Made by a program: the position numbers and the translations under genes
The notes under the pieces: model-generated
The model's database searches: none
Seen by the model: only the letters and a program-made list of their open reading frames with translations
What the model was told of the DNA's origin: nothing
Assembly (NCBI RefSeq): GCF_015668195.1
Contig: NZ_JADPFC010000002.1
Coordinates: 496,001 to 560,000 of the forward strand
Direction: 5' to 3'
Origin: Romboutsia_C sp015668195
GTDB lineage: Bacteria > Bacillota > Clostridia > Peptostreptococcales > Peptostreptococcaceae
DNA: 64,000 nucleotides
Part shown: piece by piece, positions 1 through 9,312 of the stretch
How the letters are laid out: the number at the start of each line of letters is the position of its first letter
How positions within the stretch are numbered: the stretch's first letter is position 1

Positions 1-57
1 AATTTGAATATTCTTATACATGAATTTCTAAAATGAAATTAAAATAACAAAATAAAA

Positions 58-84
58 GCAGATTATATTATTAATATAACCTGC
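58..84 (-). terminator. Intrinsic terminator after the YmfH-like gene
   Basis: An inverted repeat of 12 bases per arm (58-69 and 73-84, one G-T pair) is followed on the minus strand by a T-rich tract. It lies 28 bases beyond the stop codon of the YmfH-like gene and ends that operon. Confidence 0.8.
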
Positions 85-111
85 CTTATTTATGTCAATA
101 TAAACTAGTAT

Positions 112-1404
112 TTATTTTGCTGATGGCTCTACTATAGATATTACACAATATTCCTCTTTTAAATGAGAGTGTAATCTATCCTCTACTTCTTTAAATTCTA
201 TTGATTTTAATACATCTAAATAATCTAATAAGTTTATTTCTTTGAACTTATATGCTATAAAATTGTTAGCTATAAAGTTTACAGAGTCGAAGTATTTTAA
301 GAAGTTTCCTATTTTCTTTTTCTTTATTCTTTCAAACTCTTTTTTATCTAAGCCTTCTTTTTTGTATTTTTCTACATACTCTAATATTTTATTTTTTACT
401 TCTCTTGGATTGTTTGAATCTCCACCTATTATTGTAAATGCATAGTCTATTTGAGATGAGAATCCTGCTCCAAAGTTTTCATTTATTAATCCGCTCATAT
501 ATAAATCTTCATATAACCTACTACCTTTTTTAAATATTATATCTATTAATATTTCAGTAGCTATTTCTTTTTTAAGTAGTTCATTTCCTTTTATACCTAC
601 ATTATCATCCTTAAATGCTATATTAAACATTGGCATAGATATAGGGAATTTTGCAACTACTTCCTTTTCATTTACTTCTTTAGGTTCATTTGGATAAAAT
701 CTTTCTATTTTATTAGATAACTTATCTACATCATAATTATTAGATTTTTTAACAACATCCATAACCTTATCTACCTCTAAGTCACCAACAACAAATAGCG
801 CCATATTTCCTGGGTTATAAAAAGTATTGTAACATTTATATAATTCTTCTTTTGTTATTTTATATATACTATCAACTGTACCTGCAATGTCTACTCTTAC
901 TGGATAATTAACATATAATGCTTTAAGGCAGTTAAAGTATACATTCCAATCTGGATCGTCATTATACATTTTTATTTCTTGTTCTATTATTCCCTTTTCT
1001 TTTTCAACATTTTCATCTGTAAAATAAGGAGTTTGTACATAATCTATTAAATGTTCTAAGCTATCATAGAAATTTTCAGTACATGAGAATAAATATGCTG
1101 TCATAGTAAAGTTAGTAAATGCATTTGCACTTGCTCCCCATTTAGAAAATTTATCAAAAGCATTTCCGCCATCTGGTTGTTCAAACATTTTGTGTTCTAA
1201 AAAATGTGCTATTCCTTCATTTACTCTTATTTTTTCCTTTTCTCCAATAGGTACAAATTCTAGTTCATTAGAACCATAGTTTGTAGCTAATACTGCATAT
1301 TTTTTAGTAAATCCTTTTTTAGGCATAAAGTAAACATCAAGTCCATTTTCTAACTTTTCATAGTACATTTCTTCATTTAGTATATCATTAACTATTTTAT
1401 CCAT
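112..1404 (-). CDS. M16 family zinc peptidase-like protein, YmfH type
   Basis: Member of the M16 (pitrilysin/insulinase) metallopeptidase family, YmfH branch, about 430 residues. The inverted zinc motif HFLEH is intact at about residues 67-71, and the downstream glutamate ligand region (IIEQEIKMY) is present, so this is the potentially catalytic half. The partner lacking the motif is encoded 13 bases upstream, as in Bacillus ymfF-ymfH, and the pair probably forms a heterodimer. YmfF/YmfH homologs have been named as accessory factors in EF-P modification in Bacillus; whether that applies here is unknown. I use the ATG at 1404, which lies 5 bases after GAGGTGA; an in-frame GTG nine bases upstream is part of that ribosome binding site. 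Likely cytoplasmic, since there is no signal peptide. Confidence 0.88.
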   Translation of the reverse strand: MDKIVNDILNEEMYYEKLENGLDVYFMPKKGFTKKYAVLATNYGSNELEFVPIGEKEKIRVNEGIAHFLEHKMFEQPDGGNAFDKFSKWGASANAFTNFTMTAYLFSCTENFYDSLEHLIDYVQTPYFTDENVEKEKGIIEQEIKMYNDDPDWNVYFNCLKALYVNYPVRVDIAGTVDSIYKITKEELYKCYNTFYNPGNMALFVVGDLEVDKVMDVVKKSNNYDVDKLSNKIERFYPNEPKEVNEKEVVAKFPISMPMFNIAFKDDNVGIKGNELLKKEIATEILIDIIFKKGSRLYEDLYMSGLINENFGAGFSSQIDYAFTIIGGDSNNPREVKNKILEYVEKYKKEGLDKKEFERIKKKKIGNFLKYFDSVNFIANNFIAYKFKEINLLDYLDVLKSIEFKEVEDRLHSHLKEEYCVISIVEPSAK

Positions 1405-1417
1405 ATCTATCACCTCA

Positions 1418-2683
1418 CTAATTTCTTAAGAAATATATAGTATCAAGTTCTATATTTTCAAATGCTTTAACTATATCTTCAATTTCTACGCTTGCTACTT
1501 TGTTTATTATTTCTTCTACTGTAGAATTTGTTTTACTCATTCCCTGTGCAAAATAAAAATCAGACATTCCTCCTATGCTATCTCCTAATGATTTCATAGA
1601 GTTTATTAAAGCACTTTTACTGTTTTCTATTTCCTCTTTAGATATTTCTCCTTTTTTAACACTATCTAATTGCTTACCTACTAATTCTACTGTTTTTTCA
1701 TAGTTTTGAGATTCTATTCCAGAAGATACAAATAATATAGATTTATATTTTTCAACTGATGAATATATATAGTAACATAAACTTTCTTTCTCTCTTATGT
1801 TTACAAACATCTTAGAATGTGGTCCACCACCTAATACATTAGAACCAACTATTAGTGGATAGTATTTATTTTCATCACTATAGTCTATATTTGCTCTATA
1901 TCCTATTACTAATTTACCTTGAGTTATATCCATTTTTTCTTCAATAGTTTTTACTTTTTCTACTTTCTTTTCATAAGTAGTTCTTGGTATATCTATTATT
2001 TCACCTCTTTCAAAGGTAAAGTTTTTAGTTATTATTTCTTTTACTTCTTTTTCATCAAAATCTCCTTCTACAACTATGTCTATTGGAGATGTTTTTATTA
2101 TTTTCTTGTAGTGTTCGTATAAGTCTTTTTCATTTATTTTTTCTAGGTCTTCTTCGTATCCATATTCACTTATACTATATCTTTCATCTTTACACATTTC
2201 CTCAAAACATCTTTCAAGTGCATATCTACCTTTGTCATTGATTTTTGCTTGTATTCTATCTTTTAGATTTCTTTTTTCTATATCTACGTACTCTTTCTTA
2301 AATCCATTATCTATTACTAAAGGTTTATTTACTATTTCATTAAAAAACTCAATTACATCTTTAAATATCTTTTCGTCTAAATATTTTTGATTAGTACTTA
2401 TTATTTTAAAACTTATTACTTGACGTTCTCCTCTTTTAGATACATCTCCCATAACAGATGAACCATATAAATCATCTAACTTATGTGATATTTCTCTTGA
2501 ACTTTGATATTTTTCGCATCCACTAATTATTATAGTAGGTAATAATGCATTTTTTGTTACTTCTTCTCTGTCTAATAGTCTTTGTATGTATATACTAACT
2601 AAATTAGACTTAAACTTACTTGCAGGTATTAGTGTTAAATTAATATTTTGACCTAAACTTATTTTTTTTACGTCTTTTTCCAT
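1418..2683 (-). CDS. M16 family peptidase-like protein, YmfF type (inactive partner)
   Basis: About 421 residues of M16-family sequence, first gene of the pair with the YmfH-like peptidase. The zinc-binding HxxEH motif is absent from the N-terminal half, as is normal for YmfF proteins. The C-terminal half carries the Arg/Tyr-rich substrate-clamp region typical of the non-catalytic M16 domain. Family knowledge suggests it pairs with YmfH to make a closed chamber. GGAGG stands just upstream of the ATG. It starts nine bases after the stop of the preceding gene at 2693, so the three genes probably form one transcription unit. Confidence 0.85.
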   Translation of the reverse strand: MEKDVKKISLGQNINLTLIPASKFKSNLVSIYIQRLLDREEVTKNALLPTIIISGCEKYQSSREISHKLDDLYGSSVMGDVSKRGERQVISFKIISTNQKYLDEKIFKDVIEFFNEIVNKPLVIDNGFKKEYVDIEKRNLKDRIQAKINDKGRYALERCFEEMCKDERYSISEYGYEEDLEKINEKDLYEHYKKIIKTSPIDIVVEGDFDEKEVKEIITKNFTFERGEIIDIPRTTYEKKVEKVKTIEEKMDITQGKLVIGYRANIDYSDENKYYPLIVGSNVLGGGPHSKMFVNIREKESLCYYIYSSVEKYKSILFVSSGIESQNYEKTVELVGKQLDSVKKGEISKEEIENSKSALINSMKSLGDSIGGMSDFYFAQGMSKTNSTVEEIINKVASVEIEDIVKAFENIELDTIYFLRN

Positions 2684-2692
2684 CTTATCCTC

Positions 2693-3799
2693 CTACGTAT
2701 TCATTAATGATATTCTTGTAAAAAGTTCATCAACTATAGAATCTATCTTTTTTTCAGGGTCTATATAGTAAAATTTAGTATTTCCCATATCGAGATTTTT
2801 AAGTATACTATCTACTAAATACCTTGTATATATACTATCTATTGTGCATGTAGGAAAAACAACATACAATGTGTTTATTCCATATTCTAACAATTCTTCC
2901 CCATCTTTTATTATATCGTCTTTATTATTTTCTAAAAGAGGCATTTTTATTTGAATTCTATCATCTTTATCTTCATATTCTATGTATGTTTTTATTTTTT
3001 CTCTAAATAATATGTCTTGTTCTAAGTCATTTTTATCCTCAAATCCTATTAGTAAGACTCCTGCATCATCATCTATTTCATTTATTTTTCTTATTACTTC
3101 ATTTTTATAAACCATAGCTAAATTATTCGATTTATAAAGTGGCTCTAGTATTTCTACATTAAATAAATCATGATGAACTAGTGTTAATTTTTCATATCTT
3201 TCTTTAAATATTTCATAGTCTTTTCCCTCTGTCATAAACAAAGGACATATTATTATTTTTTTATATCTACTTTCTACTATATCTTCTATACTTTTTTCAA
3301 AATATGGTTTTGAGTACATATACGTGTTTACTACCTCATACCCTTCTCCTAAATAAAGTTTTAACTTTTCTTCTATTTCTTTTGTTTTCCTTTTAAAATC
3401 ACTATCTCCTAAGTTTGTGTAATAAGATTTATATTTATATAAATCACTTATACCCGTTATAAATGATTTATATCCATTTTCATAATATATTTGAGTAATT
3501 CTTTCTCTTATATTATAATTTCTATCTTCACCCTCAGATACTAATAACACTAAAGTTTCTTCTTTTTCACCTATAGGTTGTACTTCTTTTATGTTTACAC
3601 TTTCTTTAATAAAAAATATAAATGAGTTTAATACTATAAAGGAAATTAGAAAAGCATAAGGTAGATTTTTATATTCTTTATATATTATTATCTGTCTATA
3701 AAATATTATGGCACTTATAATTATAAATATATTTTCCATATAGCCTTTTAGTATTAAACTTAATCCTATGGTTATAAATAAAGTAATCAAAATTAACAT
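2693..3799 (-). CDS. Membrane-anchored, ferrochelatase-fold protein without recognisable catalytic residues
   Basis: 368 residues. Three hydrophobic segments occupy about residues 1-17, 22-38 and 48-64, followed by a soluble domain. That domain has the layout of a class II chelatase (ferrochelatase/CbiX): a first strand LVLLVSEG, a GISDLYKYKS segment like the GISPL...T stretch of ferrochelatase, a first-half core ending IIICPLFMTEG, and a second half with VVFPTCTIDS in place of the ferrochelatase VPxGFxxDH. The metal-binding histidines expected at the ends of these strands are missing (MTEG instead of a PH motif). Chelation is therefore doubtful; a scaffold, heme-binding or sensory role is speculation. 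First gene of the unit with the M16 pair, and divergent from ychF. The fold call is from visual comparison only. Confidence 0.5.
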   Translation of the reverse strand: MLILITLFITIGLSLILKGYMENIFIIISAIIFYRQIIIYKEYKNLPYAFLISFIVLNSFIFFIKESVNIKEVQPIGEKEETLVLLVSEGEDRNYNIRERITQIYYENGYKSFITGISDLYKYKSYYTNLGDSDFKRKTKEIEEKLKLYLGEGYEVVNTYMYSKPYFEKSIEDIVESRYKKIIICPLFMTEGKDYEIFKERYEKLTLVHHDLFNVEILEPLYKSNNLAMVYKNEVIRKINEIDDDAGVLLIGFEDKNDLEQDILFREKIKTYIEYEDKDDRIQIKMPLLENNKDDIIKDGEELLEYGINTLYVVFPTCTIDSIYTRYLVDSILKNLDMGNTKFYYIDPEKKIDSIVDELFTRISLMNT

Positions 3800-3839
3800 A
3801 CTATCAACTCCAAAAGTGGTTTTTGATGTACATGCCTAG

Positions 3840-3869
3840 TTTACATCTGTTATATATATGATGTATAAT
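3840..3869 (+). promoter_or_regulatory. Candidate sigma-A promoter for ychF
   Basis: TTTACA at 3840-3845 and TATAAT at 3864-3869 with an 18-base spacer. About 140 bases of leader follow before ychF. The leader contains a perfect 10-bp inverted repeat (3888-3897 with 3919-3928) that could form a hairpin. Confidence 0.5.
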
Positions 3870-4008
3870 TAATATGTATGTCTAAAATAACAAAGTCTAA
3901 CTTAATAACCCATAATATGACTTTGTTAAAATAGTATAATAAATTCAATAAGCTGATATTTACAACATGTAGGTTGTTTAAATTATCATAAAAGAGAGGA
4001 CGATGAAT

Positions 4009-5106
4009 ATGAAATTAGGTATAGTTGGTTTACCAAACGTTGGTAAAAGTACACTATTTAACGCAATAACTCAAGCAGGTGCAGAATCTGCAAACTACCC
4101 TTTCTGTACAATAGAGCCAAATGTTGGCGTTGTGGCTGTTCCAGATGAAAGATTAGATAAATTAAAGGAGTTATATGATTCTAAAAAGATAGTTCCTACT
4201 GCAATAGAATTTTGCGATATAGCAGGTCTTGTTAGAGGAGCTTCTAAAGGTGAAGGACTTGGAAATAAATTTTTATCTCATATAAGAGAAGTTGACGCTA
4301 TAGTTCACGTTGTTAGATGTTTTGAGGATCCTAACGTTGTTCACGTTGATGGAAGCGTTGATCCACTTAGAGATATAGAAACTATAAACTTAGAATTAAT
4401 ATTCTCTGATATAGAGATATTAGATAGAAGAATACAAAAAACTCAAAAAGCTGCTAAAGCAGATAAGTCTTTAGCATCTGAATTAGAATTTTTAAATGCT
4501 ATAAAAGCTACTTTAGAAGATGGTAAGTGTGTTAGAACTATGGACTTTACTGAAGATGAGCAAACTTTTGTTAACTCATTAAACTTACTTACTTCAAAGC
4601 CAGTAATATACGCTACAAACGTAAGTGAAGATGATTTAGCTGATGAAGCTGCAAATAATCCATACGTAAATAAGGTTAGAGAGTTTGCTGCTACTGAAAA
4701 TGCTGAGGTTGTTGTTGTTTGTGCTCAAATAGAAGCAGAAATATCTGAACTTGATACTGATGAAGAAAAGAAAGAATTCTTAGAAACTTTAGGTTTAGAA
4801 CAATCTGGTCTAGATAAATTAATAAAATCTTCTTATGCTTTACTTGGACTTGTTTCTTACTTAACAGCTGGTCCTCAAGAAGTTAGAGCTTGGACTATAA
4901 AAGTTGGTACTAAGGCACCTCAAGCTGGTGGAAAGATACACTCTGATATAGAAAGAGGATTTATACGTGCAGAAACTATAGCATTTGAAGATTTAGCTCA
5001 AGTTGGTACTATGACTGCTGCTAAAGAAAAAGGATTAGTTAGACTTGAAGGTAAAGATTACGTAGTTAAAGATGGAGATGTTATATTATTTAGATTTAAC
5101 GTATAA
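4009..5106 (+). CDS. ychF: Obg-related GTPase/ATPase YchF
   Basis: YchF (OLA1) P-loop NTPase of the Obg family, about 365 residues, the usual length. The P-loop GLPNVGKST lies at about residues 6-14, followed by NYPFCTIEPNVG and a switch II DIAGLVRG. A TGS-type domain follows from about residue 275 (VRAWTIKVGTKAPQ). The protein binds ribosomes and is usually an ATPase with a role in stress responses; that is family knowledge. The ATG at 4009 is preferred because AGAGAGGA ends 8 bases upstream, whereas an earlier ATG at 4003 would sit only 2 bases from it. The gene is single, with its own promoter and a strong terminator. Confidence 0.96.
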   Translation: MKLGIVGLPNVGKSTLFNAITQAGAESANYPFCTIEPNVGVVAVPDERLDKLKELYDSKKIVPTAIEFCDIAGLVRGASKGEGLGNKFLSHIREVDAIVHVVRCFEDPNVVHVDGSVDPLRDIETINLELIFSDIEILDRRIQKTQKAAKADKSLASELEFLNAIKATLEDGKCVRTMDFTEDEQTFVNSLNLLTSKPVIYATNVSEDDLADEAANNPYVNKVREFAATENAEVVVVCAQIEAEISELDTDEEKKEFLETLGLEQSGLDKLIKSSYALLGLVSYLTAGPQEVRAWTIKVGTKAPQAGGKIHSDIERGFIRAETIAFEDLAQVGTMTAAKEKGLVRLEGKDYVVKDGDVILFRFNV

Positions 5107-5117
5107 TAAACAATTTT

Positions 5118-5155
5118 AAGTATCTATAAATTTTTATATTTATAGATACTTTTTT
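5118..5155 (+). terminator. Terminator of ychF
   Basis: A 14-base inverted repeat (5118-5131 with 5138-5151) followed by TTTTT, 12 bases after the ychF stop codon. Confidence 0.85.
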
Positions 5156-5219
5156 ACTTACTAATGAAATATATTTACTTAGTAAGTTAGTATAATCCAT
5201 AAATTAAAATATAAAAATA

Positions 5220-5241
5220 GAGTTACCAATTAAGGTAACTC
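5220..5241 (-). terminator. Terminator of the cstA-family gene
   Basis: GAGTTACC (5220-5227) pairs with GGTAACTC (5234-5241). A-rich and T-rich flanks on both sides mean it can also back up ychF termination from the other direction. Confidence 0.8.
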
Positions 5242-5255
5242 TTTTTTATATTTAA

Positions 5256-6689
5256 CTAAGCATTTTTCTTTATATCCATATTAGCAAATTTTTGTCTATT
5301 TACTAAGAATAATCCAAATAATACTAATGCAACAACTACTCCTACTCCATTTGATAATGTAGCATTTAATCTAAATCCTTCTGGAGCTTGTAGTATATAT
5401 GATGTACATACTGATGTCATAAATGTTGCTGGCACTAAAGTTATCCAATAATTAGATTTATTCTTTATTAGATACACTGTAGCTGTCCATAAGAATATTG
5501 TAGCTAATGTTTGGTTAGACCAAGCAAAATATCTCCATATTATGTTAAAGTCTATTGTAGTTAAGAATATACATACTATGAATAATGGTATAGCTATCTT
5601 AAATCTACTCATGAATGTATCTTGCTTTATATTAAATGAGTCAGCTATTGTAAGTCTTGCACTTCTAAATGCTGTATCTCCACTTGTTATAGGACAAGCA
5701 ACAACCCCAAGTACTGCAAGTATTGCACCTACGTGACCTAATAATGACTTAGATATTAACCCAACAACTCCTGATTGTCCACCAAATTCAGCTAATGCTG
5801 CTTGTAATGATAAACTATCTCCAAAGAATGCTATTGAAACTGCACACCATACTAATGCAACTATACCTTCAACAACCATTGCTCCATAGAATACTTTTTT
5901 ACTTTCTCTTTCGTTGTTTATACATCTAGCCATCATAGGTGACTGAGTTGCATGGAATCCTGATATTGCACCACAAGCTATTGTTACAAATAAGAATGGG
6001 AATAAAGATAATCCCTCTGGATGCATATTTTGTAAAGTTAACTCTGGCATTACCATAGTTCCATTTATATTACCTACTATCATAGCTCCTGCTAATCCTA
6101 TAGCCATGAATAATAAAGCTGCTCCAAATAATGGATATACCTTACCTATAACCTTATCAACTGGTAAAACAGTTGCAGCTATATAGTATATTATTATTAA
6201 TACTATCCATACTATTTGATCTATACCTGTCATAGATTTTAAAAGACCTGCTGGTGATGTAACGAAAACTGTACCAACTAATATAAGAAGTATTACTGAG
6301 AATACTCTCATTACCGTTTTCATCTTTCCACCTAAGTATATACCAACTATTTCAGAAACTGACATACCATCATGCTTCATTGATATAACCCCTGAGAAGA
6401 AATCGTGAACTCCTCCTGCAAATATAGTACCAAACGTTATCCATAAAAATGCTACTGGACCAAATAATGCCCCCATTATAGCACCAAATATAGGACCTGT
6501 TCCTGCTATATTTAAAAATTGTATTAAAAATACCTTGTACCAAGGCATTGGAATATAGTCTATTCCATCTTGTAATCTTACTGCTGGAGTTTGATTATTA
6601 TCACTTAACTTAACCATTTTGTCTACATAAGTTCCGTAAGTGAAGTATCCAACGATAAGTATTGCTAAGCATACTAAAAATGTTATCAT
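5256..6689 (-). CDS. CstA-family transporter, probably pyruvate or peptide uptake
   Basis: About 477 residues with at least twelve hydrophobic segments. It is the short form of the CstA/BtsT family (E. coli CstA is about 700). Family signatures visible are NIAGTGPIFGAI (about residues 61-72), GGVHDFFSG and GFHATQSPMMARC. E. coli BtsT is a pyruvate/H+ symporter, while CstA has been linked to peptides and pyruvate. Pyruvate is favoured here because the next genes upstream encode a LytTR response regulator and a LytS-type sensor, the regulator class that controls pyruvate uptake in several bacteria. AAAGGAG precedes the ATG by 7 bases. It is separated from the regulator by 130 bases that probably carry its own promoter. 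Confidence 0.85.
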   Translation of the reverse strand: MITFLVCLAILIVGYFTYGTYVDKMVKLSDNNQTPAVRLQDGIDYIPMPWYKVFLIQFLNIAGTGPIFGAIMGALFGPVAFLWITFGTIFAGGVHDFFSGVISMKHDGMSVSEIVGIYLGGKMKTVMRVFSVILLILVGTVFVTSPAGLLKSMTGIDQIVWIVLIIIYYIAATVLPVDKVIGKVYPLFGAALLFMAIGLAGAMIVGNINGTMVMPELTLQNMHPEGLSLFPFLFVTIACGAISGFHATQSPMMARCINNERESKKVFYGAMVVEGIVALVWCAVSIAFFGDSLSLQAALAEFGGQSGVVGLISKSLLGHVGAILAVLGVVACPITSGDTAFRSARLTIADSFNIKQDTFMSRFKIAIPLFIVCIFLTTIDFNIIWRYFAWSNQTLATIFLWTATVYLIKNKSNYWITLVPATFMTSVCTSYILQAPEGFRLNATLSNGVGVVVALVLFGLFLVNRQKFANMDIKKNA

Positions 6690-6819
6690 ACCTTTTCTCC
6701 TTTTTAAAACTTTATTTTTTAAGTTCTTGTATTAATTATTCCAAGGATATAATAACGTTTTTTTAACTTTTAAAGATATATTTTTACATGAAATGCATAA
6801 ATAATAGCATAAAATACAA

Positions 6820-7563
6820 TTATATATGCATAATTTTTCTAAATTCTTTTATATTACTTCTGCTCACAGGTATCTCTGTATCTATATCTTTTAGTTTTAA
6901 CTTATATGTACTATTAAACCATGGTATTATTTCTTTTATCTTAGATACACTTACAATAAAAGATCTATGCGTCTTAAAGAATAATTCTTTTCCTAGATTT
7001 TTTTCAAACTCTTTTATACATCCCTTTACTATGTATTCATTATCTTTTGTAAATACTATAGTTTCTCTTTCTCTTGCCTCACAATAATATATATCTTCTA
7101 TATTAACGACTATTAACTTATCATTTTTCCATAAGCTAACACTAGATAGATTTTTCTTGTTTTCATTTTTTATTTTTTTAGACACATCAATACTTTCATC
7201 TGCTATATCACTCTTTTCAAGCTTTTTTAACATAGATACAATTCTATCATCTGAGTATGGCTTTAATATATAATCAAAAGCCTCTAATTCAAAAGCATCT
7301 ACTGCATGTTCCTTGTAAGCTGTTATAAAAACTATTTTGGGACTTTTTTTAAATTGTCTTACTGTTTTTGCAAGTAGCATACCATCTAGCATAGGTATAT
7401 TTATATCTAAAAATATTACATCTACACTATTTTCTTGTATAAATTTCAGTACATCTACTCCATTATCAAACTCATTTATGACTTCTATATTACTAAAATT
7501 ATTTATAAAATATTTTAGTTCTTCTCTTGCTGGAAACTCATCTTCAACTATTATAGCTTTCAT
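6820..7563 (-). CDS. LytTR-type response regulator
   Basis: 247 residues. An N-terminal receiver domain has the phosphorylatable aspartate at D53 (FLDINIPMLDG), the acidic pocket near residues 7-9 and the switch lysine in LKPYSD near residue 102. A LytTR DNA-binding domain follows from about residue 140 to the end (YYCEARERET, FKTHRSFIVS, IPVSRSNIKEF). It lies 14 bases after the cognate sensor gene and is transcribed with it. The adjacent CstA-family transporter gene is the likeliest target, by analogy with BtsSR/YpdAB of E. coli and LytSR of Firmicutes. I could not identify a convincing pair of LytTR binding repeats at the canonical spacing. Confidence 0.93.
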   Translation of the reverse strand: MKAIIVEDEFPAREELKYFINNFSNIEVINEFDNGVDVLKFIQENSVDVIFLDINIPMLDGMLLAKTVRQFKKSPKIVFITAYKEHAVDAFELEAFDYILKPYSDDRIVSMLKKLEKSDIADESIDVSKKIKNENKKNLSSVSLWKNDKLIVVNIEDIYYCEARERETIVFTKDNEYIVKGCIKEFEKNLGKELFFKTHRSFIVSVSKIKEIIPWFNSTYKLKLKDIDTEIPVSRSNIKEFRKIMHI

Positions 7564-7577
7564 CTAGCATCCCCTTT

Positions 7578-9233
7578 CTATACTTTAAATTCTATCTTAG
7601 TTCCTGGGTTTAACCTCTTTATATCTAAACCATGTCCATATATTAATTTAAGTCTTAGATGAACATTATAAAGGCCTATCTTATTTTCTGGCATATTATT
7701 ATTATAAACTCTATTAATTATCTCTTGATCTATAGTTAATCCGTCATTTTCTACCCATATGTTAACTTTTTCTTTTTTCTTCTTAACTCCTATTACAACT
7801 ACACCGTGCCCTCCATTTTTTCTTATTCCATGTATAATTGCATTTTCTACTAGAGGTTGTATTATAAGGCTTGGTATCTTCACTTTTATATTATCATCTA
7901 TATCATAAATAACTTTTAATTTATCTCCAAATCGTGCTTTTTCTATTTCTACGTAAGCTTTTACTTGCTCTAATTCTTTGTTTATATCTATAAGATTATC
8001 TGTAACTTCTAGATTATATCTCATATAAGTAGAAAGATTTATAATAAGCTTTCTTGCTTTATCTGGATTAATTCTTATAAATGACGTTATGGTATTTAGC
8101 GCATTAAATAAAAAGTGAGGATTTATTTGAGTTTGTAAAGCTTTTATTTCTGCCTTATTTTTAGCTTCTTTCATTTTTTCAATCTTTGATACTTCCATTA
8201 GTGTAGATATCATTTGAGATAGCCCTATAGCTAATGCTTTTTTAGAATGACTCATGTCATATTGCTCTGTATAGTATATCTTTAGACTGCCTATAACTTT
8301 ATTAGATTCAGTTAAAGGTATTATCATGACTGTTTTTAAATCTATTTTCTCACTTACAGAATATCCTTCATTTTCTACTTTTATATTTAATATTTTATTT
8401 TTTTCCATAGATTCTTTGGTTATATCACTAAGATTTGTAGATCTATTAAATATTTCTTCTCCTATTCCTACATAAGCTAATACTTTTTCTCTATCTGTTA
8501 TAGCAACTGAATCTGAATTAATTTCATCTTTTATTATTTGACATATGATTCTTAAAGAATCTTTATTTATAGACCTAAAGTAAGGTAGTGTCTTATTTGC
8601 TATATCTAGTGCTAACTTTGATTGAAATGCCGCTACTTCATCCTTTTCTTTTTTTATAGCTTGTACAATAGATACTAAAAAACCTATACCAATTTGACCT
8701 ACTATCATTGGTATATATATTTTATGTATAATATTTACTGCTACATCATGTGGCTTTGAAATCAAATATATTAATAACATAGTAAAACTTTCTGATATTA
8801 CACCACATAAAATACCATATATCCATCTAAATTTATCATCTATTCTTTTATAAAAATATCCCGATATAATTCCTGCAAATATACTAGATATAAAACATGG
8901 AAAAGAGGTTATGCCATGTATATCTATTATATATCTGTGAATTCCTGATATTACACCCGATACTATACCAACTAAAGGTCCAAATAATACACCTCCAGAT
9001 ACTATAGCTATTATTCGAGTATTGGCAAGAGAACCTTGCACACTTATTCCATTATAAGTGCCAAGTATTGCTAATAAACTAAATATAATAGATATTATCA
9101 TTAAATCTTTAGCTTTATATTTTTCTTTTTGAAATATGTACTTAAATCCCTTTATCTTAGTTATCATTATAAATAAAACTATTATTAAGCTTGATTTTTC
9201 TAGTAATGATAAAAATATTTTCCCTTCATTCAT
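7578..9233 (-). CDS. LytS-family sensor histidine kinase (5TM receptor)
   Basis: 551 residues. The N-terminal 5TMR-LYT receptor domain spans about residues 1-200, with the characteristic FGPLVGIVSGVISG and SSIFAGIISGYF segments. A GAF-like domain follows (about 210-350), then a His_kinase domain with the phospho-acceptor in QINPHFLFNAL (near residue 370), and an ATPase domain with QPLVENAIIHG. Proteins of this design (LytS, BtsS, YpdA) sense small extracellular signals, pyruvate among them. The ATG has GGAGAAA upstream. It forms an operon with the LytTR regulator and adjoins the CstA-family transporter, so a pyruvate-responsive circuit is the best inference. Confidence 0.93.
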   Translation of the reverse strand: MNEGKIFLSLLEKSSLIIVLFIMITKIKGFKYIFQKEKYKAKDLMIISIIFSLLAILGTYNGISVQGSLANTRIIAIVSGGVLFGPLVGIVSGVISGIHRYIIDIHGITSFPCFISSIFAGIISGYFYKRIDDKFRWIYGILCGVISESFTMLLIYLISKPHDVAVNIIHKIYIPMIVGQIGIGFLVSIVQAIKKEKDEVAAFQSKLALDIANKTLPYFRSINKDSLRIICQIIKDEINSDSVAITDREKVLAYVGIGEEIFNRSTNLSDITKESMEKNKILNIKVENEGYSVSEKIDLKTVMIIPLTESNKVIGSLKIYYTEQYDMSHSKKALAIGLSQMISTLMEVSKIEKMKEAKNKAEIKALQTQINPHFLFNALNTITSFIRINPDKARKLIINLSTYMRYNLEVTDNLIDINKELEQVKAYVEIEKARFGDKLKVIYDIDDNIKVKIPSLIIQPLVENAIIHGIRKNGGHGVVVIGVKKKKEKVNIWVENDGLTIDQEIINRVYNNNMPENKIGLYNVHLRLKLIYGHGLDIKRLNPGTKIEFKV

Positions 9234-9312
9234 GAAATTTCTCCAAATTTTTTTAATATTAGTATAGACACTAAAAAGAGAAGTATTAAACTTCCCTTCT
9301 TAGTATATTTAA

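Noticed and set aside
6735..6775. LytTR-regulator binding repeats before the CstA-family gene (two GTTA motifs 11 bases apart)
   Set aside because: The spacing is half of the usual LytTR site spacing of about 21-22 bases, and the motifs are too short in AT-rich DNA.
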